In this document: in pieces, positions 1 through 10,979 of the stretch | Numbering within the stretch: the first letter of the stretch is position 1 | How the letters are laid out: each line of letters starts with the position of its first letter | Source: Atriophallophorus winterbourni | Lineage: Eukaryota; Platyhelminthes; Trematoda; Plagiorchiida; Microphallidae | Assembly (NCBI GenBank): GCA_013407085.1 | Contig: JACCGJ010011118.1 | Span: 1 to 64,000 of the forward strand | Direction: 5' to 3' | Length of the DNA: 64,000 nucleotides | Program-made: the position numbers and the translations under genes | The notes under the pieces: generated by a model | The model's database searches: none | The model's input: the letters and a program-made list of their open reading frames with translations, nothing else | What the model was told of the DNA's origin: nothing

Positions 1-715
1 AGAGCTTTCATATCTCTTTTGCAAACGTCTTTGTACCGCAAGTGCGGTCTGCCCAATGGTTGACTTTCTAATGGCAACTAACCAAAAAGTAGATCCTTCG
101 GTATACGACCATTTTCCATTCTGTAGACATTAACAAGCTACCGCAGGAGGCGCTGACGCAATAGGGCGAACATGCTCTGTGGACTGGCTTTTGAAAGCAC
201 TTCAGCATTAGTCACTCTGTCTATCCACGATACGTCCAAGTTACGACGGATTCCTCGTTGATGGAAAGCATTCAGCTTCCGTTCGTGTCTCGCGTGGGTG
301 GTCCAGGTACCATGGCCTACATTAAAGAACTTAGTACGCACGGGATGTATACCATCATCTTTTTTTACAGTCAGCTTGCGGTTACCCCAAATACGAGTGT
401 TCAATCGGGACAGAATGGCAGATGCTCTGCCAATCCGCTTGTAAATCTCCCTGTCTAGCGTGAGGTTATCTGCAATGGTTTAACGAAGGTATGTGAAATG
501 ATGTACTCATTCAAGTTGACAGTTTCCAACAGTTATGATGGGAGGCGATGCAGTCACTTGACAAAGGACTCTGGACTTGCTCATGCTGATTGTTAGTTCA
601 AAGTCTTTGCATGCCAAAGAAAAATAGTCCATTAGCGACTGGAGGTTTTCTTGTGAGTGAGCAAAAAATGCTGCATCGTCTGCAAACATAAGGTCATGGA
701 TTAGCACATTTCGTT
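1..715 (-). mobile_element. RTE-1 LINE fragment, C-terminal half of reverse transcriptase
   Basis: This is a decayed copy of the RTE-1 LINE, also present at 11839-18498 and 51359-55399. Reading the minus strand, 707-507 gives the RT active-site segment LMFADDAAFFAHSQENLQSL. Further down come WGNRKLTVK and ARHERKLNAFHQRGIRR, the region after the palm domain in this family. The order of pieces matches the better copy at 51.4-52.7 kb, but frameshifts and stops break the frame, so no functional protein is expected. The low-coordinate end is cut by the window edge, so the 3' tail is not seen. The upper boundary near 715 is where similarity to the other copies stops. Confidence 0.85.
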
Positions 716-724
716 TCTTGGTTT

Positions 725-1890
725 GTGCCTATTCAAATTATCGACTGCACAATTGCACATGGGTTCAGATTTTCTGCGTCAGTTACATTAAACGAGCATA
801 TACATCACCTGATCTCGAAGGCAAAGCAGAGTGTAAATATGATTCATAAGTTCTCCACTCTCCCACACAGTAAGCTGGAACTTTATAAACTTTCCACTAT
901 ACCTCTCTGTGATTACTATAATATAATATACAACAGTATAAACAAAACCGATAGCATCGTTTTGAAAAAAGTACAACGTACTCTTATCAAATCAATCATT
1001 GGAAATAGCTGGAATCAATCTTATAGAGAAAAGTGTAAGCAGCTCAAGCTAGAACCACTATGGTTCCGTAGAATTAGACACATCCTAATACTGTTTTTTT
1101 AGAATATTATCCTCTAATAATATAGATATAAATTCGTCTATTCGCTTCCGACAAGGTTCTAGGTATAATTTAATAAATCAAGGTAACATAGTGGAACTAC
1201 ATAGATTCCGCCCGAAAGTAAGGAGAAACGTTTACCTGAATAAATATATTAAACAATGAAATCATTTTTTAATACACATCTAGATTCATTCCTCACGGTG
1301 GAACAATTAACGAAACTGTTCAACCTAGATATCTCACTAGAATAACTATATAATCTTGGCATTCCTGGGTACTAACTTTAAAATTATTTTTACAACTTTC
1401 ATATTGAACATTCACTTGGCCCCTTAATATATTTATTTTCCAGATTACCTCGTTTACATCCACAAAATAAAATGACCAATATACGATATTACCCTGCCGC
1501 TTCGAATCTTCTACGAATACCCGCGAGAAATAAGTTTTCCATTCAAAACAGACATATATTTCAAAAACAAATCACAACTGAAATTTTTCAGATTCAACCT
1601 CTTCGATATCTCCCATATCGTCGATTATCACATTTGTCGAAGTTCAATATTCTTCAGAACCTTAATTTTGTCCGTCATCCCATTACTTCATTCCATACAA
1701 TAACAGCTCACATATTGGATTTTTGTAAAAATGAATGATCGCCTTTACCATCTTCATTTTAACGAACGGAAAACTTTCTCTGCACATGTTACCTAGAATA
1801 AGTAATAACCATTGTACATTCTTCGCTTTGTAAATACAAAAAATCGTAATTATTGATCATGCTTAGCATGCCCTGATGATCCAAGAATTA
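725..1890 (+). mobile_element. CR1-like LINE, 5'-truncated C-terminal RT region and 3' tail (family D)
   Basis: The stretch 725-1102 encodes part of a CR1-type ORF2 C-terminus (SKAKQSVNMIHKFSTLPHS, then SIIGNSWNQSYREKCKQLKL). Decayed continuation to about 1345 includes THLDSFLTVEQLTKLFNLD. The segment after that is non-coding and ends in an ATTT-rich tail near 1890. A second, more decayed copy lies at 39430-40330, and both the coding and the 3' parts align. The preserved order coding end, 3' UTR, A/T-rich tail is expected of a 5'-truncated LINE. The sequence left of 725 belongs to a different element (RTE-1), so this is a junction of two insertions. Confidence 0.75.
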
Positions 1891-4433
1891 AACATTTATT
1901 TATTTATTTTTATTGCGTACTTAAAATCATGTGCACGCAAAAAGCATGACATCTTTTTCTTCTACGTGCGTACGAACTATCTGACACATAGGAACAATCA
2001 TTTGTTGTGTCGAAATGTATTAACACATTGCTTCCGCAAAACTGCTGAAGTTCAGACACTCATTGAAGTGAAGGATATGCGGAATGACTGAATATGTTGT
2101 AAGTAATTCATGTGTAAATGTTCTATAGCGCGTTTGTTTTGGATTGAGCTTCTGCAAAACAATGCTAGTGAATTATTATTTTCATGGTAATGTTGTAAAA
2201 GAATTCGCACGGCCGAATTGAAGGCAATGTTCCCCAATCATAAAGGAAAGGTCGGGTATTGGTCAACGAAAGATAGTTCGGTCGCACATGAAAGACCCTA
2301 TATAGACGCGGTAAATGATTTGAGTGCCTCTGGCTAAAGCTGGAGTGATTTGTTTCAAATTTGATCAAGTTAGACAAATGTGCAAGAAATCTAGCAATTT
2401 GGGATTAAACGAAAATATTTAAAGATTCGTCGATATGGTATCTGTCACAGTTTGATAGTTAAATGCTCAGTATCCAGCACATGTTGTATAATCACTTGAG
2501 AGGTTCTTGGGAGTAAATGCACTGGTGACGACCAGGAGAAAGAGTAATGGCTAATGAATCGAACCTATAATATATGCTAAAACTCGGCGTTTGTCATTTC
2601 GAGTAAAGTCGCCTAAGTTAAAGCAGACGGGTAGCTCGCTAGTAGCGGTGTTATTGTTTCACATAAATTTTCAATTGTCTCTCGACCGTGGAGGTTACAT
2701 TATATTATGTAAATTCATGTAGGATGGAGTGACAGCTTTATTACAATGAAAATTGCTTCAATAGTTATGACCGACACATTTATTGAGTTGTCGTGTCCAC
2801 TAATTTCCGGTGCATTATTTACACAGTTCGACCGACGCGAGACAAAACGACGATACCTAATATTGTTCGATTAAGCTTAACGATGATACACACACGGGAT
2901 TCTTTGTCTCAGACCTCAATTGAGGGTTAAAATGCGTTAGCTTTAGGTGTTAATATGAATGTTATTTGCTACTGAATGCGTATAAGATCGCGGTTTTATG
3001 GAAATAGATGTTGGAGGTATGATAAATTATTTCATCGCCAGCATCGACAAAGGAACCTAAAGCACTCGGTTTGTATTTAACGTAAAACATGTGACTTGCT
3101 TTTGGTGACCCAGAAATAGTAACTGCCGTTACTGGTTTGCACATGAGTTTGACGGTTTTTGACCATGGAAAAATGTATATTGAGACTTGATCTCCTTATC
3201 GCTCGGGGTACCAACAAATTCGCTCAGGGTTTCTTGATAGTCATAATATAGATTTTAATCGTCGGTGATTCATGAAATTCGATGAAATCAAATTTTGCTT
3301 TCCATTCCGAACAAGAACAATGCGAATTAATCAGTGCCGAGTCTACCGTAATACTTGGTCGGATTTCTTCGTGTCGATCATATTATAATCCGCTTTTTCT
3401 AGTTCCTAGTTGATGTGTAAATAATCAAACCAGCCAGCACATGGCAATTATAATTTAGGAGTTTTCCAACCACAAATGTTTCAAAATGCTTTCATTATTA
3501 TTTTGTCACTAAGTACATCTTTCATCTGTTGATACGGTTTTCTAGTACCGATTGCAATTTTGGAAAAATGATGTTAAGATTATTTTTCTAGGAAATACCA
3601 TTTTGATCAATCAATGCAGTTGAAAAATGTGTAGCTTTTTCTGTGGTGGAGCAAAAATAAGGTCACTGACTTCCGGCTATATTTAGAAGGAGAGGCCCAC
3701 CGTTTGAGTATAATTAATAGATTCCTCCGTGAGATCATTTATACGAAAAGTAACTTCAATTTGCCTGAAACATAAACGGGGATAAAAAGCATCAGAAAAC
3801 GGTAATGTGCGAGGATTGTGGTATGATTGTTTGATTGGAGAATCTTTATTTATTGAGAAATCGTTCATGAACGTGTATTACGTGAATTTTCCGAATATAT
3901 ACTACCAATGAATAAATACAAACTTATCATCAATGGAAAATATAGGTTTGCCAATTACGTAGTCGTTCGAAGAGTCTGCACTTCACAAAATACAACTAAA
4001 TTGGAATGAAATCATAAAGGACCAAAAGCCCAATCGTCATTCGATGGATTCAAAAAGGTCCAACGATAAATCCATACAGAAAAGGTTGGGAAAAAGAAAT
4101 CAAGGTGAAGAATGCACTTAAAAAGTTGGGAAATTCGGTTACCACAATTCTTGCACTGAGAAACGCGCAAATCATAGCAAAGTCAAACTCGTGGAATTTG
4201 AAATTAAATTCACCTCCAATAATTGTATTTTCACATGCATTACTTCGAAGAATACAATGCGAAAGATAATAATAATAAAAGGACAACACGTTCATGTACA
4301 TAATGAGGAAATTCAGGATGAAAGCGTATCTCTACGGTTGAACGCAAATAAAAAAAGTTAAACTGAACTGTTTTAGCGATTCAAATTTCAACCCTGAGAA
4401 TTCAAAACTAATTCGAATATCTCTACGTCAGCA
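1891..4433. other. Intergenic, no gene recognised
   Basis: Short open frames exist on both strands here (for example 2165-2377 and 3683-3868 on the minus strand). None shows a recognisable domain, a repeat relationship to the rest of the window or convincing splice structure. The right part must contain the promoter and any 5' untranslated exon of SEC61B, but I see no clear core promoter motif. Confidence 0.5.
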
Positions 4434-6793
4434 ATGGTAATGTCTACATTTTTCTAACCCTTCTTAGCCCACCCAAGCACCTTCTACAGGTAAATCGACT
4501 CCGTCGTCATCTCGAAGTTCAGCAGGAGGCAGTGTGCGCCAGAGAAAAGTTAGTTTTTCGTTATTATTAGCATTCTTTCTAATTTTTGACGTGTCTGTTG
4601 GAGGTGTATCGTTTATTGAAAGTAAATTTATGCAGCATAAACTCTTTGTTTATTAGCCTATCTGTTTGCTATTGCATTGTTTTTTCGATATTCTGCCTGA
4701 ACACTGACTTGCTACTAAATCGTCAGATATTGTTCTGAACATATTGTGACGATATAGATTTTTTTCTGTAAAAAACCACCGGCCACACTCAAGCTTCAAA
4801 CGCTCGGTAATCCCTTGTAGCGATGCTTGCAGGATTCCCTTACAAATAAAAGCATTCACAACACACTGAATAAAGTTGTACGTGTTGCCTAAAACCGTTT
4901 GGACCATGTAGAACTTTTCATATATATTTTTCTTATATACTGCAATATATTACTGAGAGGAAAATACGACCTACAATGTTTTGTTGTCAATCAGAAAGAA
5001 GAAGAAAAACAGTCACTCAGTCGTGCCAAGCTTCATCAACAGTGGCTTATAAGCTGAACGTTTTTACCACTACCTTACTGTTTCAAGGCATGCGAATCCT
5101 AAGCGTTCTTTCCCTACCTGATGAGTGCAAATTGTTTAAACTCATTGTTGTGGCGATTGTGAATGAAATGTATGTAAATACGTCGCAATTAGGAAAAATC
5201 TTTCAAAACCACTCGATAACGTTTACAGTTAACCAAAATAGAAAGTCAAAACTCTGATGGTTTAACTGCCGCGTTCACGTTAAACGTGCACTTTTATTGC
5301 GAACTTTTGGCTTTCAGGTTGACATGTTATCAACCCAGGAAAAAGCTACCTATCATATTAGCCAGAACCGCGTCAATTCAAATTATATAGAGCAAGATGT
5401 ATAATCGTTTGGTGTGGACAATGTTAAACCGGAAAGAGCTGGGTGTAAAATTAGAAATGCGGATACCACAAAAAAGAAACTTACCGTCGCTCAATAAACC
5501 TTTTCTGCCGTAATTGTGGAATACAACAGTGTAATTTGTGTATATACGCGAATGAAGGAATGAAAGCACAAGCCTGGTCCAGGCAAAGTGCCACACAGTT
5601 ATAGACTGCCCGTGAGCTAAGATACTCTCAGATTGCCCAGGGCTAGACAGATACGCCAAGAGAAAATATATATGTACTTGCTACTTCAAACATGTAAAAC
5701 GTGTTTACGAAAGTGGCCGTGTGTGTTGTTTCTGGGCTCAGCTCAAACAGACGCGCTAGATTGACAGGATTTCAGATGGATTTTGTAAACTAGGTTCCAG
5801 AGTGCACCGAAAATGAAGTTATAGGTTTCAATCTGGAGTCCTCAGTATGACGGAGCAGAGTTTACAGAAAACATTTCATAGATAGATATGAACACTGTTA
5901 CGGTAATGAAAACCGTTGGTAGTTGTGATTATTGTAGCCGTGGATAAAATGAGTGGACCACACTATCATGCGAACAGTGTGATCAATGTATCTTTGCTGT
6001 ATTTTAAAATAAAATGGATTGTAGAATGCAAATTTTACGTTCTGCCAGCGATAATTTAAATCTCGTGAATTCCAAACGGTGGTGGTTGAGCAAAATAATT
6101 GTTTAATGCAGCCTGCACCGGTTGCTGCTACTGTGATGATAGTAGTTTTTTGTAATACCGTGAAAGCTGTATTTCAATCCATTTTGTATGCAGTATTATA
6201 AAATGAGCCTTTAATCACTGGTCTGCTTTTGTATATGAATCACCCGAATCCTGATGATAACGTGATTGTACTGTCCCCACTACATACAAACAAAGAGCAG
6301 ATATCTGTGTTTTTGTGTGACGCTAAGATAATTTCTGCAAGATTTTTAGTGTTAGACAGCGATAACTCCGTAATCACTGCCATGCTATCCTCTCATTAAC
6401 AAAATCGATTACCACCATTCGTTGTATTGAGCTTCATGATTTCCCCTATCTGTTTAGTATTGGTCGATATAGCTAGATATACACATGCCTGACATAACAC
6501 CATAAACGTTTTTGCGCCGATGTAATTTCTGTTTTAAATTCACGGAACCTAGCATTATCTGCTTCATTAAGATTGAACTATTGCACAATGTACTCATTGT
6601 ATTTCAGGCTCCGTCAGCGACATCGCGTAGGCCAATCTCGGCACCAGCTCCAAAGAATCCTGTTTTTCTATTCTACTCGGAAGATTCTCCTGGTATCAAA
6701 GTTGGCCCCGTTCCGGTGCTGGTAATGAGTCTATGCTTTATTGTTTCTGTTTTTCTTCTTCATTTCTGGGGCAAGTACACACGCTCCGCTTGA
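4434..6793 (+). CDS. SEC61B: Sec61 translocon beta subunit, three exons
   Basis: Sec61 beta is the small tail-anchored subunit of the ER protein-conducting channel, beside Sec61 alpha and gamma. The last exon (6608-6793, phase 0, TGA at 6791) encodes the family hallmark [20 protein letters not shown] followed by one transmembrane helix ([17 protein letters not shown]) and the short tail TRSA. The middle exon (4468-4548) encodes a Ser/Gly-rich cytosolic stretch ending GGSVRQRK, the usual residues before the variable linker. Introns are 4549-6607 (donor GTTAGT, acceptor TTTCAG) and, inferred, 4437-4467: an ATG at 4434 is followed at once by donor GTAATG, and CTTCTTAG precedes the middle exon. 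This gives a protein of 89 residues starting MPTQAPS; human Sec61 beta has 96. The first exon, coding only for Met, is the least certain part. The long intron holds a ribozyme-type repeat and a SINE-like copy. Confidence 0.95.
4437..4467 (+). other. SEC61B: 31-bp micro-intron of SEC61B
   Basis: The candidate intron starts GTAATG directly after the ATG and ends TTCTTAG after a pyrimidine-rich run. Without it the frame into the middle exon meets a stop, because TAG at 4465-4467 is in frame. With it the protein begins MPTQAPS, similar in style to other Sec61 beta N-termini. Introns of about 30 bp near gene starts are known in schistosomes. TBCA in this window shows two more. Confidence 0.65.
5018..5165 (+). 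repeat. Degenerate hammerhead-ribozyme repeat in SEC61B intron 2
   Basis: This stretch follows the same order as the intact repeat at 49871-50145 read on the minus strand: CAGTGGC, then CTGTTTCAAG, then TTCCCTACCTGATGAGTGCAAA. The CTGATGAG core box at 5118-5125 is intact. The opposite side of stem II has decayed, GAAAC has become TAAAC (5137-5141) and the GTC cleavage triplet is lost, so no self-cleavage is expected. Confidence 0.7.
5545..5668 (-). repeat. SINE-like repeat, partial copy
   Basis: This is one of seven copies in the window of a short element with the shared run AAAGCACAAGCCTG...CAGGCAAAGTGCC...CAGACTG...CTAAGATACT...GCCCAGG. The others are near 6950, 8178, 10030, 17290, 18555 and 20711. 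This copy is partial and diverged. Strand is assigned from similarity of the reverse complement to the start of RTE-2 at 12657. The true transcription direction is not proven. Confidence 0.75.
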
Positions 6794-6949
6794 AAATATT
6801 TTTTTTCAAATATATCTTTGTTTACGTTCTCGTATTTTTTTACTATAATTTTCGAGGGCCATTTCGATTCATGAAACGAAGTCAGCAATAAGTAAGTTTC
6901 GTACTAAAACTTTACTTTTATATTTGCTACTGGCTCCTTTTTTGAGAAG

Positions 6950-7190
6950 TTTTGTATGATGGTATGAAAGCACAAGACTGATCCAAGCAAAGTGCCGCAC
7001 AGTCAGAGACTCCACGTGGGCTAAGATACTGTCAGGTTGCGCAGGCCTAGAGAGATATGAAAAAGAAAATCGAAATAGGAGTGAGACTCCAGCGTGTTTC
7101 AGCAGGAAGCTCACTACCGTTGGCCAATCAATTTAACACTATATTAACCACACCACAGAATTGCAGCACGATTGCACATCCGTGAAGTTT
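6950..7190 (-). repeat. SINE-like repeat, nearly full copy
   Basis: This is one of the longest copies of the SINE-like family, about 240 bp, matching 18555-18830 and 20711-20950 along its length. The shared order is GGTATGAAAGCACAAG, AAAGTGCCGCACAGTCAGAG, GAGACTCCAGCGTGTTTCAG, TTGGCCAATCAATTTA and GCACGATTGCACATCCGTG. GGTAT units at its low-coordinate edge may be the tail of the element on the minus strand. It lies just 3' of SEC61B. Confidence 0.8.
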
Positions 7191-8177
7191 TGTGGGTGTC
7201 TATGATTTAATACACTCCACTCAGTTCACTGAAACTCAGAAATCAACACTATAGGGCAAGAGTCTATTTGGGTTGTAAATTAGTAACACTTACACCGGAG
7301 TGTAAGTGATTAACTCAGCCTCTCACAATCATCAACGATCACCGCTTATACATAGCCACTGTTAAACGGAACAATCACAAATCTGTATCCGCGGAAAAAT
7401 CTTCGATTTTAATGTGGATAACTTTTCAGATTATTTACTCTACACAGATATTTCTTTATGGTATCTGTTGGTATGCATCTACTCATGGTTTTTTATTGCT
7501 GACATACTAAAATTTCTATAAAAGTAGCTCATGACGCTGTGCTGATGTAAACAACGGATCCTAAAAAGTGCGTTTTAAAAGTTTACACCACACTTTCTCC
7601 TGTCTTCATCACCAGAGAGCATTACCCCGGTAGAAAGTTTCGAGTATGCAACTACCATACAACCGTTACATAACAAAAAATCATACTAGAATGAGAAAGG
7701 TGGCTAAAAAGTATGGAATATTTAGAAGTGCGACTACTTCGAACGAAATACATTCATTTAAGATTCGTGAACGAGTAAAGCAACAGCACCAAATCAGACT
7801 TCTTTAAGTATATTGTGGTGCATACATCCTTTACACTCCTTTTAGTTTGGTCGTTCATCAAAAGAAGCTTTCCTTGGCACATCACTTGACATGCAAAATT
7901 ATTTGACGGTAATGCAGATAGTATCGTTGCACATTTCTGTACATGCAGCTTATTCCTTACAGAGGTTCGAATCTTTTGAGATATCGAATGTGCGTATGAT
8001 CAATTATTTGTACCCATAAAGAAAGAGCGCCAGAAATTCACTCTGTATACTCATATTTTGAATCGTAATGGCAGTTTTTCCCGACACCACCAGTGACTAA
8101 GTTTTCGGAATACTACAGTCGCCTTAAAATTACTTTGCGAAGCACCATCCAACGATGCCAAATTATAAATAGGGTAA
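7191..8177. other. Intergenic, no gene recognised
   Basis: This AT-rich DNA lies between two SINE-like copies. I see no open frame with a recognisable product and no RNA gene. Confidence 0.5.
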
Positions 8178-8310
8178 GCATGTATGTATGCATGAAAGCA
8201 CAATCTTGATCTAGACATAGTCCCGCAGTCATTGACTGCACGTGGGCCAAGATACTGTCCTGATGCCCAGGCCTAGGCAGATATAATAAAATAGTAGTAG
8301 TAGTAGTTAG
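8178..8310 (-). repeat. SINE-like repeat, partial copy, with TAG repeat
   Basis: This is a shortened copy of the SINE-like family (ATGAAAGCACAATCTTGATC to CCCAGGCCTAGGCAGATATA). It stops at a short (TAG)n run at about 8292-8307. The other copies do not carry this run, so it marks the boundary of this insertion. Confidence 0.75.
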
Positions 8311-8397
8311 CCTCACTATATGTGAGTATGAATTACATGCATTATTGTAACATACTTTTTAAAATCTTTTGCACAACATCGTATTGAATAACGCTTT

Positions 8398-8860
8398 GAT
8401 CTACGGAGCCGAAAGCCTATTCGAACGTTCAGTCGCTGGTGCCTGATGAAACGGTATAAATAAATGACTTGGTTTTGCTGCGTTCATCTCGAGGCCGGCT
8501 TCCGCAGCAGTGCTACTATTGCGGTCTAAAATCCTTTGTAGCATTTCGGTTTTTTCACCAAAAAGAACTACATCATCGACGTAGTCGAGATCAGATATCC
8601 GTTGAAACTTGGACCCCTTGATAGTCCGTTAATGCCTGGTTCTTAAACCAGTCTACGATATAGTTAAACAGAACTGGGGATAACGGACAACATTGCTTGA
8701 CTCGAGATTCTTGACCGTAGACGCGAACCTGAGCCCTTGTAGAGTTGTAATATGCTCTAATTAGGCTAACAAGCTTCAAGGAGACCCCATCCGATAACAC
8801 GGTGTCCCATAAACAGCCACGATCTACGGAGTCGAACGCGGCGCGTATGTTTATGAATTT
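8398..8860 (-). mobile_element. RTE-type LINE fragment (third RTE family), RT palm region
   Basis: Read on the minus strand, 8800-8591 gives SLIRAYYNSTRAQVRVYGQE, then CPLSPVLFNYIVDW, the motif block before the active site in RTE reverse transcriptases. It is followed, after a frame change, by SDLDYVDDVVLFGEKTEMLQ, where YVDD replaces the usual YADD active-site box. Upstream, AFDSVDRGCLWDTVLS is readable. The fragment is clearly different from RTE-1 and RTE-2. It lacks the endonuclease and the C-terminus. Confidence 0.8.
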
Positions 8861-9859
8861 TTACCATTCAAATGTGCTAACAATCTAAAGGATTGGATTC
8901 ATCAAATAACTGCGCTTAGGGTACCTATGGTATGTAGTTCTGTTTAGCCAACGCTACACTGAAGTTACACTTAAAAAGATTCCCAATGTTCTCTTTTATT
9001 ATGATCATCTGACATTTTGCTGTTCTTGATTCGTCGTCAGTCATCGTTCAAATTATCTTAGAAATCGTTTTGAAGCAAATTTGCCTTTAGGTGAGTGATT
9101 TAGTCATAATCTCAGGGATACCACACATCCATCGCACTAGGTTCTACTCAAAGGCTAATCTACATCAAATAGGCATGACATTGTATTTTCACTTCTTTGA
9201 CAACCTTCAGTGATCTTCCGTGGAGGCTTATAATACGTGTGTATATGTCTACCAATTTGTTGAACATCTGTTCAAAGCTAAATATTTCGTTCTTCCACCT
9301 CATAAAAATTTTGAAACACAGCGATGTGGACAGTTTCCGCTTCTCAAACAAACCTTCAAACACAAACCATATATCTGCTTCGTATACCACAACACCACGA
9401 TTTAACGACTGGGCTGCTCAAATGATGCTGGCTCATTGTAGGCAATCACTTGACTATCAACTCAGCGAATAAGAAAAATTTGTATTTAAATTGATTACTC
9501 AAATTGTCTGAATAGCTATACAACGTGTGAGGTGGTGCATGGTAGGCAAAAGTTCGATCGATTTACTCATCATCAATATAATCCAACCCGTAAAACGGTA
9601 AATTAGCGGGTAATTGGCTACTAATAGCCATTTTCATATCCTTAATCAATTCGATCTTAAGTATCTACAACATCAGATGAATGGACGTTTCACACAGCTA
9701 ATGGGCCTTGAAATAATTAAGAAAACGCTACTTAGTCATGTTCCAAGTAATGTTAGGTTATCTTCAGTTCTTCGATAATCAACGTCTGTGCACCATCGCT
9801 GTGATTGGCTGGCACCATCAGATAATAGCCATATTAGACTATTTGATGAATGATGATTG
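8861..9859. other. Unassigned region with one unexplained open frame (9160-9390, minus)
   Basis: I do not recognise a gene here. The minus-strand frame 9390-9160 encodes 76 residues rich in Phe, Lys and hydrophobics (for example EGLFEKRKLSTSLCFKIF and FEQMFNKLVDIYTRIISLHG). Its composition looks protein-like and it could be a decayed element or an exon. No splice sites or homologous copy in this window support either view. The plus strand is also open over 9197-9472, so at most one of the two is real. Confidence 0.3.
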
Positions 9860-9932
9860 TTGTGTGACAGTTAATCATTCGGTGCATTCTAACGATGTAA
9901 TGCTGTGTGTGATGATGATGATTTGATGAATA
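9860..9932 (+). mobile_element. RTE-2 LINE, severely 5'-truncated 3' tail
   Basis: The sequence GACAGTTAATCATTCGGTGC, then GTAATGCTGTGTG and (GAT)n matches the last ~70 bp of RTE-2 at 16200-16267 (GGCAGTTAAGCATTCGGTAC, GTATTGCTGTC, TTTGATGATGATGA). It is a tail-only copy ending in the same short tandem repeat. Confidence 0.7.
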
Positions 9933-10029
9933 GGTAGATATAAAAAAGAAGTTGATATGCATAAACTTCCATGGTTAAGTCGATTTGCGAATAAGAAATT
10001 ATCTCTTTTCTAATGTGGTTTCGGTTACT

Positions 10030-10135
10030 ATTACAAGGGCGAGCAACCTGACAGTATCTTAGCCCATGTGCAGTCTCTGACTGTGTGGCACTTTGCCTGG
10101 ATCAGGCTTGTGCTTTCATATTCACACAAGGGCGG
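10030..10135 (+). repeat. SINE-like repeat, partial copy in the opposite orientation
   Basis: The sequence reads AACCTGACAGTATCTTAGCC, CAGTCTCTGACTGTGTGGC, then GGATCAGGCTTGTGCTTTCA. This is the reverse complement of the other copies. It starts close to where the family resembles the 5' end of RTE-2. Confidence 0.75.
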
Positions 10136-10514
10136 CCAGACATGGACTTGAAGGGCTTGACGCCCAAAATCGACATACGTTGAGACAACTCATCTCCAGC
10201 ATAAAACCACACATTCTCAGAAAAAATAGCCTTCACGTTGTAGTCATATTTGATTGATAACTTATATTTACAATTGAAGTGGTGTAAGAAGTTTTGACGT
10301 ACGCAATGGGAGCTGCAAGAAAACTGCCATGCTGGCGATGTGTAGATATGCGAACCCAATATCTATTCACTCCCACAGGTTATTAATCCCACCCGCACCT
10401 ATCAACTTAGAATTCCATTGTCAGGTTGTTAGCATGTAATTCTTTGAACCAAGAATTTGAATTCAAGATTCGAACGCAGCAGCGCTTGCAAAAACTTCGC
10501 TTAATCAACTTGCA

Positions 10515-10690
10515 CTTGTAAACCACTGTTGGATAAGGTTGGTACGACCAAACTGTTCAATTGCATGTGCACACGCACATGTATACGGGTTTGACGCATG
10601 GTCATGAACAAAGATACTCAATTGCATGCATTTCGATCATGGTGTGTGATGGAAATGCATGCAAATGAAAATTATTGCCTAATCATTATT
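10515..10690 (-). repeat. Hammerhead-family repeat, copy without the ribozyme core
   Basis: This copy aligns with 49871-50000: CTTGTAAACCACTGTTGGAT then AAGG, GTACGACCAA, CTGTTCAATTGCATGTG and ATGCATGCAAATGA. The segment that would hold the hammerhead core is absent, so it is a partial unit. Confidence 0.65.
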
Positions 10691-10979
10691 TTTAACTTCG
10701 TGATTACAAAACTGGAAGTATTCATTCATTTACGCTATCCCTGGAGGTTGAACAAATAAATCACTTCAAACAAATCGATTTGACTAAATTCACGAGGCTG
10801 GCACGAGTTTACACGCATTTCAAGTTTCAATTTCTTTACGGAAACAGTTCCCGATTACAGAAAGAATAACATTGTAATACATGATATTCCTTAATCTTGA
10901 TGGAATGAACACTGGTGAAACGTTAACAACGAATTGTGTTTTTTTCACGCAACGTGATGTTGAAACTTTGTTGCCACTA

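Noticed and set aside
6869..7114. Similar short minus-strand frames (SRPAQPDSILAHVESLTVRH and relatives) at several loci
   Set aside because: They are all copies of the SINE-like repeat. The shared peptide follows from DNA similarity, and the frames are broken or shifted in other copies.
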